IMG/VR virus record: IMGVR_UViG_3300044630_007490 | Span: 1 to 30,153 of that record | Reading direction: 5' to 3' (one strand) | Source of the DNA: a virus | Length of the DNA: 30,153 bases | Shown here: piece after piece, positions 15,090-23,764 of the stretch | Position numbering within the stretch: position 1 is the stretch's first letter | Layout of the letters: every line of letters starts with the position of its first letter | Position numbers and translations under genes: made by a program | The notes under the pieces: model-generated | The model's database searches: none | What the model saw: only the letters and a program-made list of their open reading frames with translations | Told to the model about the DNA's origin: nothing

Positions 15090-15120
15090 AAAAAAAGCCC
15101 TGACTAATATCAAGGCTTCT
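15090..15120 (-). terminator. Intrinsic terminator after the leftward tail gene group
   Basis: AAGCCCTGA (15095-15103) pairs with TCAAGGCTT (15110-15118) with one mismatch and a six-base loop. Read leftward it is followed by a T7 run. It lies 19 bases beyond the stop of the gene ending at 15139 and should end transcription of the four-gene tail unit. Confidence 0.8.
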
Positions 15121-15138
15121 TTTATTTAGTATTTTTAT

Positions 15139-16242
15139 TTATACATCAACATTCAAAGTAAAGTTGATGATGTTTGTATAAGTTTTTTCTAATGGCTCGC
15201 TTATTTTTGCAACAGCTACCAATTCGCTAATCCTATTATACAAACCTACTTCTGTAACAAACACTGACTCAAATCCATTTGTTTGACCTAATAACTCATT
15301 GTAGTTGTATACAAAATCCCAACTTGGGTTATTTGAGAAATAAAATTCTTGTGGCAAAGCTAAACATACAACAGTTGTCTTATAGTTTATACTAATATCT
15401 ACATAAGTTATATTCGATGTTGGCGTTGCAGAGAAATAAATGTTTGTTGTTCCTGAAGTCGTGTTTAGATTTGCTGTGGTTTGACTTTGACCTAAAGGCC
15501 AAGGCATATTGTCTACAATAGATGGGTGTGTGAATACAACAAACCCTTTATCTAGTGCGACAAAACCGAGTGGAATATCATAATTGTATCCCTGATTTGT
15601 GTTTGTAGGATATTCTTCAGGTACGCCATTTGCCAAACTAACAGCAGACCAAGGTCTTGTGTCAGTATTAACATCATTGTTAGCCAAATCCGAATAAGAT
15701 ACAGCGGCAGGTCTATCTGTATAATTTAAACCAACTCCCCAAGTTGTATTTCCTACATTTGAGAATTGACCATTATTTGTTTCTCCTGTGTATGGTTTGT
15801 TTATTTCATCAGAGAAAAGAAAAGCTATATTACTTCCAAGTATAGGATTATTGTCTGTTTTTGTTAAGGTTGTATATGTACTAGAATAAATAGTTTTGGC
15901 GCTAATTCCTGTAGTTCCACTGAACTGAGGAACTTTCATCGTAATACTTCTGCCATCGATTAATTCACTATAGTTTTGCTTTGGAATTGGCATAATAACA
16001 ATTCTATCACGATTCAATTGATAAACCTCAGGATACTGAGTGGCTAAAGTAGATCCACTTGCCAAGGCATTGTATTCATATGGAAGACCAAATGAAGAGA
16101 AATAATTCGCCTCTGTTGATGTTGTTTCCGTTCTATCGCAAAGTGTGAAAACTAGCTCACTACCATTCATTCCTGTGAATGTGATTTGCTCTTGTCTACT
16201 GGAAATTGTACTAGTTACTGGTTTAAATATTACGTTAGGCAT
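15139..16242 (-). CDS. Presumed tail/fibre structural protein sharing a C-terminal module with the protein at 17478
   Basis: 367 residues, beta-rich and rich in S, T, N and Y, typical of phage tail or fibre proteins. The last 40 residues ('FVTEVGLYNRISELVAVAK', then E-P-L-x-K) align without gaps to the last 40 of the 671-residue protein at 17478-19493. The 'TE[VI]GLY…LVAVAK' pattern is familiar from T4-like tail-fibre and baseplate proteins. There is no signal peptide or membrane segment. It is the last of four leftward genes with 30-40 base gaps and is followed by a terminator. The leader AAAAAAATTTAGAAA before the ATG closely matches that of the next gene upstream. A specific virion position cannot be assigned. 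Confidence 0.8.
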   Translation of the reverse strand: MPNVIFKPVTSTISSRQEQITFTGMNGSELVFTLCDRTETTSTEANYFSSFGLPYEYNALASGSTLATQYPEVYQLNRDRIVIMPIPKQNYSELIDGRSITMKVPQFSGTTGISAKTIYSSTYTTLTKTDNNPILGSNIAFLFSDEINKPYTGETNNGQFSNVGNTTWGVGLNYTDRPAAVSYSDLANNDVNTDTRPWSAVSLANGVPEEYPTNTNQGYNYDIPLGFVALDKGFVVFTHPSIVDNMPWPLGQSQTTANLNTTSGTTNIYFSATPTSNITYVDISINYKTTVVCLALPQEFYFSNNPSWDFVYNYNELLGQTNGFESVFVTEVGLYNRISELVAVAKISEPLEKTYTNIINFTLNVDV

Positions 16243-16272
16243 TTTCTAAATTTTTTTTATATTTTTATATTT

Positions 16273-16959
16273 TTAAAGTGGTCTAGTTTGAAAACCTGGA
16301 ATTGTACTTGCTGGCACTTGCGTCACAGCACCAGCTGGAAATCCTGATATTGGTAAACCAGTTGATGGCGTTGTTGTTGTTGTACCTCCACCACCAAGCG
16401 CAGGAGTAAGAACTGCATTTCCTGATGCAGCTGTAGATGTATTAGGAGTGAACACAGCTTTGAACGCCACATAAAAGGTAACAGATTCAGCAGGCTTGTT
16501 TGTTGAGCTCCCATAAGTTGTAAATCTTATCGCTTTCTCCCTTGGACCGCTAACATTAAATAGCTGAATTGCACTAATTGGCGAAACGATAAAGTTTTTT
16601 AATTGGTTTTTATAAGTAGTAGGTATTCCTGTTGTATAATCATAATATCCATCAGCCATTCTTGAATTTTTCACAGAAAACGTTACATACATCTTATTTG
16701 AACTTGTTCCATTTGGAAAGTGAAATTTTAGAAATGGGGCACCAGACCCAGTGTCTGTAGTTAGGGGTACAACAAATTTTGTTCCGCCCGCTAGAGGTAT
16801 TGCAGTAATCGTTGTATGAAATGGACCATTAACATTGTAACCCTCAGTTATACTTTGGCCTGTAATTTCATCTTGCGTAAAGAATTGAATCTCCTTTTTG
16901 AATATTGCGGCATTAGAGTAAGGATTTATATTTGCTATTGTTGGTAAAGCTGCTGGCAT
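16273..16959 (-). CDS. Presumed virion structural protein, unknown family
   Basis: 228 residues. Residues 1-~170 appear to be a single beta-sandwich-like domain ('FKKEIQFFTQDEITGQS', 'SNKMYVTFSVKNSRM', 'ESVTFYVAFKAVF'). The last ~50 residues are low-complexity, rich in G, T, P and A ('LGGGGTTTTTPSTG'), probably a flexible tail or linker. No family is recognised. Its placement among leftward tail genes, 30 bases from the next one, supports a virion role. It could be a fibre connector or decoration protein, but this is inference. Confidence 0.75.
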   Translation of the reverse strand: MPAALPTIANINPYSNAAIFKKEIQFFTQDEITGQSITEGYNVNGPFHTTITAIPLAGGTKFVVPLTTDTGSGAPFLKFHFPNGTSSNKMYVTFSVKNSRMADGYYDYTTGIPTTYKNQLKNFIVSPISAIQLFNVSGPREKAIRFTTYGSSTNKPAESVTFYVAFKAVFTPNTSTAASGNAVLTPALGGGGTTTTTPSTGLPISGFPAGAVTQVPASTIPGFQTRPL

Positions 16960-16993
16960 ATCTAAATTTTTTTAATTGTTATTACTATAATAT

Positions 16994-17437
16994 TTATTGA
17001 CCAGCAACAAGCACATTTCCTGGTGTTACTACTATTGTTGTAGCAGGCGGCACATCTGTTCCTGACGAAGTAGGGAATACTGTTGCACTATCAACATCTA
17101 ATGTTAAAACATTATCAGGCAAATTGGTGCTATATAGAGGATCAGCCAATACCAAAACATCAACTGTTTGATATAATAAATTGGTTTGAGTATAATCCGC
17201 AGTTGCTTTTATACAATTGTCATTCTTTCCAGAAATATCTGGAACATCTCCAGATGCCAATCTTGCAACAGTTTGATAATTTGTATCGACATCACTTAAG
17301 GTGAAATACAACATCTCTAATAAGTCATTTCCAGCAGCATCAAACCTTACATTGCCTTGATTAAAAAGGTATTTTCTACCCCTCTCAGTAAGATAAGCAG
17401 TGGCATAAACTGTGGATGCTGAAGCTAATTTTCCCAT
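16994..17437 (-). CDS. Small tail protein sharing an N-terminal module with the protein at 17478
   Basis: 147 residues. The N-terminus 'LTERGRKYLFNQGNVRF' followed by 'FTLSDVDTNY' (about 16-54) matches the pattern 'LTDVGRRNLSLGQLTF…FSDKETNY' (17-44) in the neighbouring 671-residue protein: L-T-x2-G-R-x2-L…G-x-[LV]-x-F…F-x-[LS]-D-x2-TNY. This suggests a shared module that attaches both proteins to the same place on the particle. The rest is short, with aspartate and threonine, ending in 'VTPGNVLVAGQ'. It may be a short fibre or adaptor. Its function is unknown. Confidence 0.78.
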   Translation of the reverse strand: MGKLASASTVYATAYLTERGRKYLFNQGNVRFDAAGNDLLEMLYFTLSDVDTNYQTVARLASGDVPDISGKNDNCIKATADYTQTNLLYQTVDVLVLADPLYSTNLPDNVLTLDVDSATVFPTSSGTDVPPATTIVVTPGNVLVAGQ

Positions 17438-17451
17438 AATTTTATTCTTTT

Positions 17452-17460
17452 AAATAAATA
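17452..17460 (-). promoter_or_regulatory. TATTTATTT motif before the small tail gene
   Basis: Read leftward the sequence is TATTTATTT, ending 14 bases before the ATG at 17437, in the 40-base gap after the 671-residue protein gene. It fits the recurring motif and may give an internal start of transcription. Confidence 0.28.
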
Positions 17461-17477
17461 CTTTAAATTAAATTTTT

Positions 17478-19493
17478 TTAAAAATCTATTTCTAATTGTA
17501 TTGCTAAATATCTGTTTACATTCTTTTTTATTGGCTCAGTAGGCTTACCTACCGCAACTAAATCTCCTTTTGAATCCAATACGGCTACTTCTGTGAAATA
17601 AATATCCGTATCATATGTTGGGTCAAAACTTTGATTTAAAGTGCTGTTATATTGTGTATCTGGCATTACTGCAGTAAGAACTGATTTGAATACAGTAGCT
17701 CTAATTCCAGCTGTTACATTTCCGTAGAAAATATATTCATCTCCAAATGTTAAATAGTCCATATTTTGAGTAAATGCAGAATATGCATTTGTCATTGAAT
17801 ATGTTGTTCCACTATTGTAATCTTCTTGTGATATCACAAAAGTATATCCTTGAAGTTGCAAAGAATCAACACTAGTATTTCCTCCACTATAAATCCCATT
17901 ACCTTCATTAGCAGAAATTAATTTCCAAGAATCTGTATCTAAATTTCCAGGTTGAGCATAAGGATCTGTATTTAAGTTAACTTGATTTACCAAAAGTTGC
18001 ACTTTATTTGAGTTCCATCCTGTCCCAGAATATGTGTCCATACCTGTTGAACTTCTCATATAAGGGAAAGCATTTATAGGGAAATTAACTTTTAAGTATA
18101 AATCCGCAGACGCTGCCGTAGTTGATCCGTTTAATTCAGAATAATATCCACAAGGCATAGCAAATGGATATCCATAAGAAGTGCCTGATGAATACATATA
18201 ATCACTTTCAGTTAGATAGGTGACAAAGTATGTATATCCACTCTTAACAAAAGGAGATGCTGTTGACTCAGTAAGAGGGAATTTAGGTGCAGGGCTAGTA
18301 TCTAAAGTAAGTTTAGGTAAAGTATAATTCCTATTTGATTTAAATGTTAGCGCTTGTAATAGCTCTTGGTCTGTAATTACAATGATTTTAAACTTATGAT
18401 AAACCCTACCCACCTCTAGGCTAGTACTTGAGCTTCCATCTCTTAGTGGTCTATATGAAGTTTGTGCAATAGCATCAAAAATTGTAGGGCCATATGTGTC
18501 ATTAAACTGACCGCCCCAATTCATAACTTCACCTGTATTTCCAGCTGTTCTATGCCACATTAAATGTGGAATATCAATACTAACTGTGCCTTCTACAAGT
18601 TGTTCTGCGTAAGTATTTCCCGTGAAGTTATTTGTATAATGTACGATACCTAGATTTTTTGTTTCAGAAGAAAATCCTAAAAATTGCTTTGTACCGTTAT
18701 ATTCTATTGACCCATATGTTGTATATCCACTTATTATAGGCGTTGTACCTATCTCAGAACTAGTTCTAACAACATTTAAATTCCAAACCCTAGTATCTAC
18801 TGTTGATGCTGAGCCATAGTATTGCTGAATACCATCAAATGGATAAAAATATGTATTTGTTTTTTGACTAGAGGATGCGACTGTAGAGCCGAAGTTTGGC
18901 AAATCCCTATCTAATGTTACTATTGAAGTTCCTGTATTTGCAGTTAATACTCTATACCAAAGAGCCATACTTGGATTGGCAGATAATATTAAATGATCAG
19001 AATAAGTAGATCCACTATTTTGAATAGTATTCCAAACAACAAACATCAATTCTCCTCCAGAAGGGAAATAAGTTCCGCCTGTCATCTGTATGGTGTTTGA
19101 GCCGTTTGGTGTTTGCGCTGAATATGAAATTATAGAATGGCCTATTGTAAGACCTGAATCAACAATCCATCTATTTGTAGCGCCTGAGAAAAACCCTGTT
19201 GACTGAGTCATAGCAGTTACTATCTTTGTCGCTGAACCTACAGATTGTATTGGCGCAGGACTACTCCCATCATAACTAAGAGTTAATTTAGGTTCGACAT
19301 CAATTGGAGACAAAATTCTATTGCCACAACTAAAATCATACTGATTAGTTCTATCAATACCATAATTTGTTTCCTTATCAGAGAAAACAACTGAATTAAA
19401 AGTAAGCTGACCTAAAGAAAGATTTCTTCTTCCAACGTCAGTTAATTTAATATTTATATACGTTAGCGGCTCTGGCTGTAAGTAACTACCCAT
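17478..19493 (-). CDS. Large tail-fibre/baseplate-type structural protein
   Basis: 671 residues, beta-rich with many S/T/N/Y/G residues and no membrane segment. N-terminal module 'LTDVGRRNLSLGQLTF…FSDKETNY' (17-44) is shared with the 147-residue neighbour. The C-terminal 40 residues ('YFTEVAVLDSKGDLVAVGK', 632-650, then E-P-I-K-K) are shared with the 367-residue protein. It therefore carries both the proximal and distal signatures, while the two smaller proteins carry one each. The long middle has repeated strand-like segments but no domain I can name. It is probably a tail appendage, co-transcribed with the three genes after it. Confidence 0.82.
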   Translation of the reverse strand: MGSYLQPEPLTYINIKLTDVGRRNLSLGQLTFNSVVFSDKETNYGIDRTNQYDFSCGNRILSPIDVEPKLTLSYDGSSPAPIQSVGSATKIVTAMTQSTGFFSGATNRWIVDSGLTIGHSIISYSAQTPNGSNTIQMTGGTYFPSGGELMFVVWNTIQNSGSTYSDHLILSANPSMALWYRVLTANTGTSIVTLDRDLPNFGSTVASSSQKTNTYFYPFDGIQQYYGSASTVDTRVWNLNVVRTSSEIGTTPIISGYTTYGSIEYNGTKQFLGFSSETKNLGIVHYTNNFTGNTYAEQLVEGTVSIDIPHLMWHRTAGNTGEVMNWGGQFNDTYGPTIFDAIAQTSYRPLRDGSSSTSLEVGRVYHKFKIIVITDQELLQALTFKSNRNYTLPKLTLDTSPAPKFPLTESTASPFVKSGYTYFVTYLTESDYMYSSGTSYGYPFAMPCGYYSELNGSTTAASADLYLKVNFPINAFPYMRSSTGMDTYSGTGWNSNKVQLLVNQVNLNTDPYAQPGNLDTDSWKLISANEGNGIYSGGNTSVDSLQLQGYTFVISQEDYNSGTTYSMTNAYSAFTQNMDYLTFGDEYIFYGNVTAGIRATVFKSVLTAVMPDTQYNSTLNQSFDPTYDTDIYFTEVAVLDSKGDLVAVGKPTEPIKKNVNRYLAIQLEIDF

Positions 19494-19502
19494 TTCTAGT
19501 TT

Positions 19503-19511
19503 TTATAAATA
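19503..19511 (-). promoter_or_regulatory. TATTTATAA motif before the leftward tail unit
   Basis: Read leftward the sequence is TATTTATAA, ending 9 bases before the ATG at 19493, and it overlaps a second copy TATTTATTT (19507-19515). It is one half of a divergent pair with the motif at 19608. Confidence 0.38.
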
Positions 19512-19607
19512 AATATTCGATAAAAATTATTATAAAAACTTATTAATCTAAATAGTTTTAAGTTAAAAAAAGTAATAACCTTTTAGATTCGAATTCTTTT
19601 TTGGTAA

Positions 19608-19616
19608 TATTTATAA
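19608..19616 (+). promoter_or_regulatory. TATTTATAA motif before the rightward tail unit
   Basis: TATTTATAA ends 15 bases before the GTG at 19632. With the leftward copies at 19503-19515 it frames the 138-base divergent region between two tail gene groups. The rest of that region is AT-rich, with no gene or hairpin seen. Confidence 0.4.
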
Positions 19617-19631
19617 AAAATATTATTAAAA

Positions 19632-22106
19632 GTGGCTTCTAATTTTCTGACATTACCTGATACTGCAAATACTTTATCCGTCTTTTACAGACCTGGTGAA
19701 GATGTAAGATTGGCGAACTCTAGTTCACCATCAATTTTTACATTTGGTGACTTCAGAATATATACAGATAATCCATCAGAGGCGTTGACCGCTGGCACGT
19801 TAGGACTAAGTTTTGGTAGTTTTTCTACTCTTGAAAGTCTTGATGGAGTTAATCTTAAACCGCCTAACGCATATAGCGTAGCTCCTAATGAATTAAATTT
19901 AAACCCTTCAGATTCTTATTCTTACGCATATTTTGGATCTTTTTATACAGAGGTTGTGAATGCAATAAATGGTGTTACAGAGAGTTTTCCGTATGCCATA
20001 TTAGCATATGATGGAGGAACTGGGACAACTATATATGATTATACACCTAACTATAATAATTTAACAGGTCAAAAATCTGCTAGCTTTAAGATACCATATT
20101 CTGTCTTAAAAAATCAGGGTAGTGTTATTATAAATTCAGGAAACTCAATAGGCTCTTTATCAATTGCTAGTGACTATAGTCAGTTTGCTATTCAGATGAG
20201 CTCTACAACTAGTTCAGCTCAAACACAAGTATTAGAAATACAAGGGTTTTCTTTTTCTTCTAATACAGTAGCTTATTTAGAGTTTTCTGTTAATGATTTC
20301 TTAGAAGGAGTTACTGGTGCCACAAGCTCGCTACCAATTTACATAAGACCAACAAAACAAAGATTAGCAAATTTCAAATTTGCACTGTCTGAGTTGGAAT
20401 ATAATATGCTGTATGGTTTTACATTAAATACACTAGATGTAGAAAATGATAGAACTGAGGTGGAGAATAATTTTTTGTGGCCAACAACAATAGATGGTTT
20501 CAATCCAGATACTTACGGTACTAGCTTTGAGGATTTTAAAAAATCAATGCTTATAGCTGCGGCTAATACTGATGATGCAAAAACAAACATTTTAGTAAAA
20601 ACAGTAATACCTGAAAATTATCTTGAACTTGATTCTCAACAGCAAATATATGCTAGTCTTGTTCAGAGTTATGGTCATGAATTTGATGAAATTAAAAAAT
20701 ATATAGACGGAATAGCATTTGCGCACACAATCACCTATAATAAAGTAGAGAATGTTCCAGACAAATTCTTAAAGAAACTTAGCAACTTGTTAGGTTGGAA
20801 ATTATCTGATAGCTTTAGTGAGCTTGATTTATTTCAATATCTAGCAGGAAATGCTGATGGAGAAGATAATTCTTTTTCTCATTACAACTTAGAGATATGG
20901 AGAAGGATTTTAATAAACATAAATTGGTTATACAAAAAGAAAGGGACTAGGGATGCAATTCAGTTTATATTTAAACTGTTAGGAGCGCCAGAATGCCTTT
21001 TAAGGTTTGATGAATTTACATATAAAATCAATCAAGCTTTTTATCAAACTACAACGTTGACAGAAGATGCACTAGGTACTGAGGTGGGTCAGGCAACAGA
21101 AATATTTGCAGTTGATACAAATAAAATAAATGAAAATGGATACATAAACTATAGTGTATCTAATTACATTTTTCAAGAAGGTGGCCCTGGAAGAGGAAAT
21201 GGGGATAACTACATAAATCAATGGATGCCTGAATTTGAACCACTAGAAGAGCTTGACAACATCAAAGTTGTAGTTGGTGAAAATAGTGTATTTGGTTCTG
21301 AAAACATAGTAAACACAAAAGAGATTGATTTAGGGTTAGATCCAGCACAGGCTATAGAGTGTGATGTTTTTCAATTCTATCAACTCAGCGGAACTTGTTG
21401 GCTATGGGGTAGTATGGCGCCACCCTTTAGCTCTCTAACTGTTCCTTTTGAATATGCCGCAGATTGTGATGTAATTCAACCAGAAAACATTACGGGAATG
21501 ACATTTGCTCAATACATTGAGCACATTTATACAAACTCAATAGAGCCAAGAAATAGAAAAGTCTTAGGATACACAGATACCTCTTTCTTTTATCCGACAT
21601 TAAGAAATGCTTATTTAAGTTATTATATGTGGAGTAATCCTCAATCTCATAGATTGACATTCCATAAATTACAACCATTTCTAGATTTAATTGAGGTTAA
21701 TTTTAGTACATATACTAGACAATTACTACCAGCTACAACAATATTTGATACCCAAGGTACTATAATTAGAAATACTGTTTTTAACAGGCAAAAATTTGTT
21801 TACAAACCAGGATTAAATGACGGTTCTGAGTTTAGGACAAGATTAGATGTTTATGAGCCTGCAGTAGCAATTATACACTTAAGCACAAAGGTGAATGACC
21901 AAATTGAGCTAGACGTAAGCAATATCAATCTTGAGGCGGTTATTGTTAAAACAATAGAGGGGGGAATTAGTTATCCAACGTTGCAAATGGATGTAAATCC
22001 TAACTCTATAACTACAGAAATAGCAGGATATGATATTGGCGGAACAATTTTAACAAGTGGGACATTAATAGGGGGGCAGCAAATACCTCCAACATTAGGT
22101 AATTAA
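19632..22106 (+). CDS. Baseplate protein with P2 gpI-like (tail protein I) domain
   Basis: 824 residues from a GTG, the first possible start after an in-frame TAA at 19627. The N-terminal ~250 residues are beta-rich. The region about 335-475 carries the tail-protein-I pattern: 'FLKKLSNLLGWKLSD', then 'IWRRILININWLYKKKGT' and 'DAIQFIFKLLGAPE' (KKGTRDAI near 436). In P2-like and other contractile tails this family joins the baseplate wedge. The protein is much longer than P2 gpI (about 180 residues), so it is a multi-domain version. It leads a five-gene rightward unit that continues into fibre and adhesin genes, consistent with a baseplate-to-fibre order. Confidence 0.83.
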   Translation: MASNFLTLPDTANTLSVFYRPGEDVRLANSSSPSIFTFGDFRIYTDNPSEALTAGTLGLSFGSFSTLESLDGVNLKPPNAYSVAPNELNLNPSDSYSYAYFGSFYTEVVNAINGVTESFPYAILAYDGGTGTTIYDYTPNYNNLTGQKSASFKIPYSVLKNQGSVIINSGNSIGSLSIASDYSQFAIQMSSTTSSAQTQVLEIQGFSFSSNTVAYLEFSVNDFLEGVTGATSSLPIYIRPTKQRLANFKFALSELEYNMLYGFTLNTLDVENDRTEVENNFLWPTTIDGFNPDTYGTSFEDFKKSMLIAAANTDDAKTNILVKTVIPENYLELDSQQQIYASLVQSYGHEFDEIKKYIDGIAFAHTITYNKVENVPDKFLKKLSNLLGWKLSDSFSELDLFQYLAGNADGEDNSFSHYNLEIWRRILININWLYKKKGTRDAIQFIFKLLGAPECLLRFDEFTYKINQAFYQTTTLTEDALGTEVGQATEIFAVDTNKINENGYINYSVSNYIFQEGGPGRGNGDNYINQWMPEFEPLEELDNIKVVVGENSVFGSENIVNTKEIDLGLDPAQAIECDVFQFYQLSGTCWLWGSMAPPFSSLTVPFEYAADCDVIQPENITGMTFAQYIEHIYTNSIEPRNRKVLGYTDTSFFYPTLRNAYLSYYMWSNPQSHRLTFHKLQPFLDLIEVNFSTYTRQLLPATTIFDTQGTIIRNTVFNRQKFVYKPGLNDGSEFRTRLDVYEPAVAIIHLSTKVNDQIELDVSNINLEAVIVKTIEGGISYPTLQMDVNPNSITTEIAGYDIGGTILTSGTLIGGQQIPPTLGN

Positions 22107-22120
22107 ATTAGAATATTAAT

Positions 22121-23737
22121 ATGTCAATACCAGAAAAATTAAGATATTACACAACTGTTGGGGATGATAATTCTTCGTCGCAAGTTTTTTATAATAATTA
22201 TTGGGCTCAATCCTATGATGGTAACGTGCCTGTATTTGAACAAACAATTCCTACATATACAACTGTGGGCGGAACAACCGATTATTATGGTCAAAACCCA
22301 TTGAGCATATTTACAAATCTTGCTCACCCATTTATAAGATATACATTTACAGGTAGCACAAGTGCTATAACAACTATAACAAAAATTGTTCACAACATTT
22401 ATAAAGTTGATTATCAAACATTTAAAAATTTTCAGATAAATCAACCAACAATTGACGTTCAGGCTGAAATTAAATCGAAAGACCCAATATCTCCAGCTGA
22501 TTCAACATATTTGCAAAGAACTAATCAAAAGCTAGGCGGTAATCCTCAAATTAACTTTGTTAGAGCATATGATCAACCGCTCGCTCAAGAAGATGCTAAA
22601 TTACTACAGCCTCTCTTAGATGAACCGTACCAAGTATATACAGGAAACACAAGTGGTATTACAACAAATATTTATGATTTTTATCCAAATCAATATTCAA
22701 AAAAATTAGGCCAACTTAAGGAGGAGTTATTTGAAGATAAGGCTCAGTATTTTATTGAAACAGAGTTTAGTTTTGAGATTGATAAAGGCTTAAATTATGA
22801 AAACTATTACACTTATGTTGACGGTGAACTGACTGAGCAAGCATGGAATGATAAGGTGAATTTCACAACAACAGATCCTACTCATACTATTACCAATGGT
22901 GATTTCACAGGACTTGATGTTAGGGGTGCATATTTTACCTATTTTACAGTTCCAGATAAGCCTCAATTAGAATATCCAATCGTAGAAGGTGTTTTGACCA
23001 CTTTTGCGCCTGAATTCTTTTGGTCAGAAGGGGAGGGTGCGGATGAGTATCTAATTCAAATTGCGTATAACACTGGAGATACAAATTTTTCAGGCACTAT
23101 ATTTAATTATCCGATTTCGAAGACTGAACAAAATAAGCACTTTGCGGAAAGTAAAATTAAACTTCCAACTTCTGAGTTTTCTACCAATAAAGCAATTAGA
23201 AGTGCTTCAATACCACTGAAAGGTAATGCCAGTTCATTTTTGTATAGAGTTGGGAATGTCAAGTATATGGAAAATATATTTGGCGTTAGACAATTTGTGG
23301 TCACTTTTTCTGATACAAAATCAGCAAAAACTCAGACTGAGGCAGTTAGAACATTTGTTAGAGTTCAATCAGATAGTCGATACACTGAGCAGATTGCATC
23401 ATACACAGTGCCAGAATCACTATTAGCAGAAAGTCCCTTAGGTCAATATTCATTAAGTGGGTATGTATCTGGAAGTATAGTTACAGGAGCTACTATGCAA
23501 CTTATATACCCTAACTCGGCATTTGTTACAACCACAACAGACTTGACAGGTTATTATGAGTTTGACACACTAGAAGATGGTGCATACACTTTGATTACAA
23601 ACTATCGTGGATACGCAGAAGATTCTAGAAACATTTATATATCTGGAGACACGTCTACCAATGTAGAACTGCAAATAAGATGGGATAACATATACGATTT
23701 AGTAGCCGTTAAGGAAAGTGATATAATAAAATATTAA
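22121..23737 (+). CDS. Baseplate/tail protein with FN3-like and carboxypeptidase-regulatory-like domains
   Basis: 538 residues. The N-terminal half has no recognised domain. About 279-420 resembles a fibronectin type III fold ('FAPEFFWSEGEGADEYLIQI', a common W…AdeY-x-[IV]-Q pattern). About 440-518 matches CarboxypepD_reg-like/CnaB-type beta sandwiches: 'YSLSGYVSGSIVTGATMQL', 'TDLTGYYEFDTLEDGAYTL'. That domain is extremely common in Bacteroidota surface proteins, which supports the host guess. The gene begins 14 bases after the baseplate gene and is followed by a promoter-like motif. It probably links the baseplate to the fibres, but its exact location in the particle is inferred. Confidence 0.82.
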   Translation: MSIPEKLRYYTTVGDDNSSSQVFYNNYWAQSYDGNVPVFEQTIPTYTTVGGTTDYYGQNPLSIFTNLAHPFIRYTFTGSTSAITTITKIVHNIYKVDYQTFKNFQINQPTIDVQAEIKSKDPISPADSTYLQRTNQKLGGNPQINFVRAYDQPLAQEDAKLLQPLLDEPYQVYTGNTSGITTNIYDFYPNQYSKKLGQLKEELFEDKAQYFIETEFSFEIDKGLNYENYYTYVDGELTEQAWNDKVNFTTTDPTHTITNGDFTGLDVRGAYFTYFTVPDKPQLEYPIVEGVLTTFAPEFFWSEGEGADEYLIQIAYNTGDTNFSGTIFNYPISKTEQNKHFAESKIKLPTSEFSTNKAIRSASIPLKGNASSFLYRVGNVKYMENIFGVRQFVVTFSDTKSAKTQTEAVRTFVRVQSDSRYTEQIASYTVPESLLAESPLGQYSLSGYVSGSIVTGATMQLIYPNSAFVTTTTDLTGYYEFDTLEDGAYTLITNYRGYAEDSRNIYISGDTSTNVELQIRWDNIYDLVAVKESDIIKY

Positions 23738-23743
23738 TAAAAC

Positions 23744-23752
23744 TATTTATAA
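23744..23752 (+). promoter_or_regulatory. TATTTATAA motif before the tail-fibre gene
   Basis: TATTTATAA ends 12 bases before the ATG at 23765 and lies in the 27-base gap after the preceding stop. The context CTATTTATAATAAA is nearly the same as the leftward copy at 27556 (CTATTTATAATTAA). Confidence 0.42.
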
Positions 23753-23764
23753 TAAAACAATAAA

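Noticed and set aside
15128-15143. TATAAATA (T4-type late promoter match) on the minus strand
   Set aside because: It overlaps the stop of the tail gene ending at 15139 and is followed directly by a terminator before any gene, so it is unlikely to drive one.
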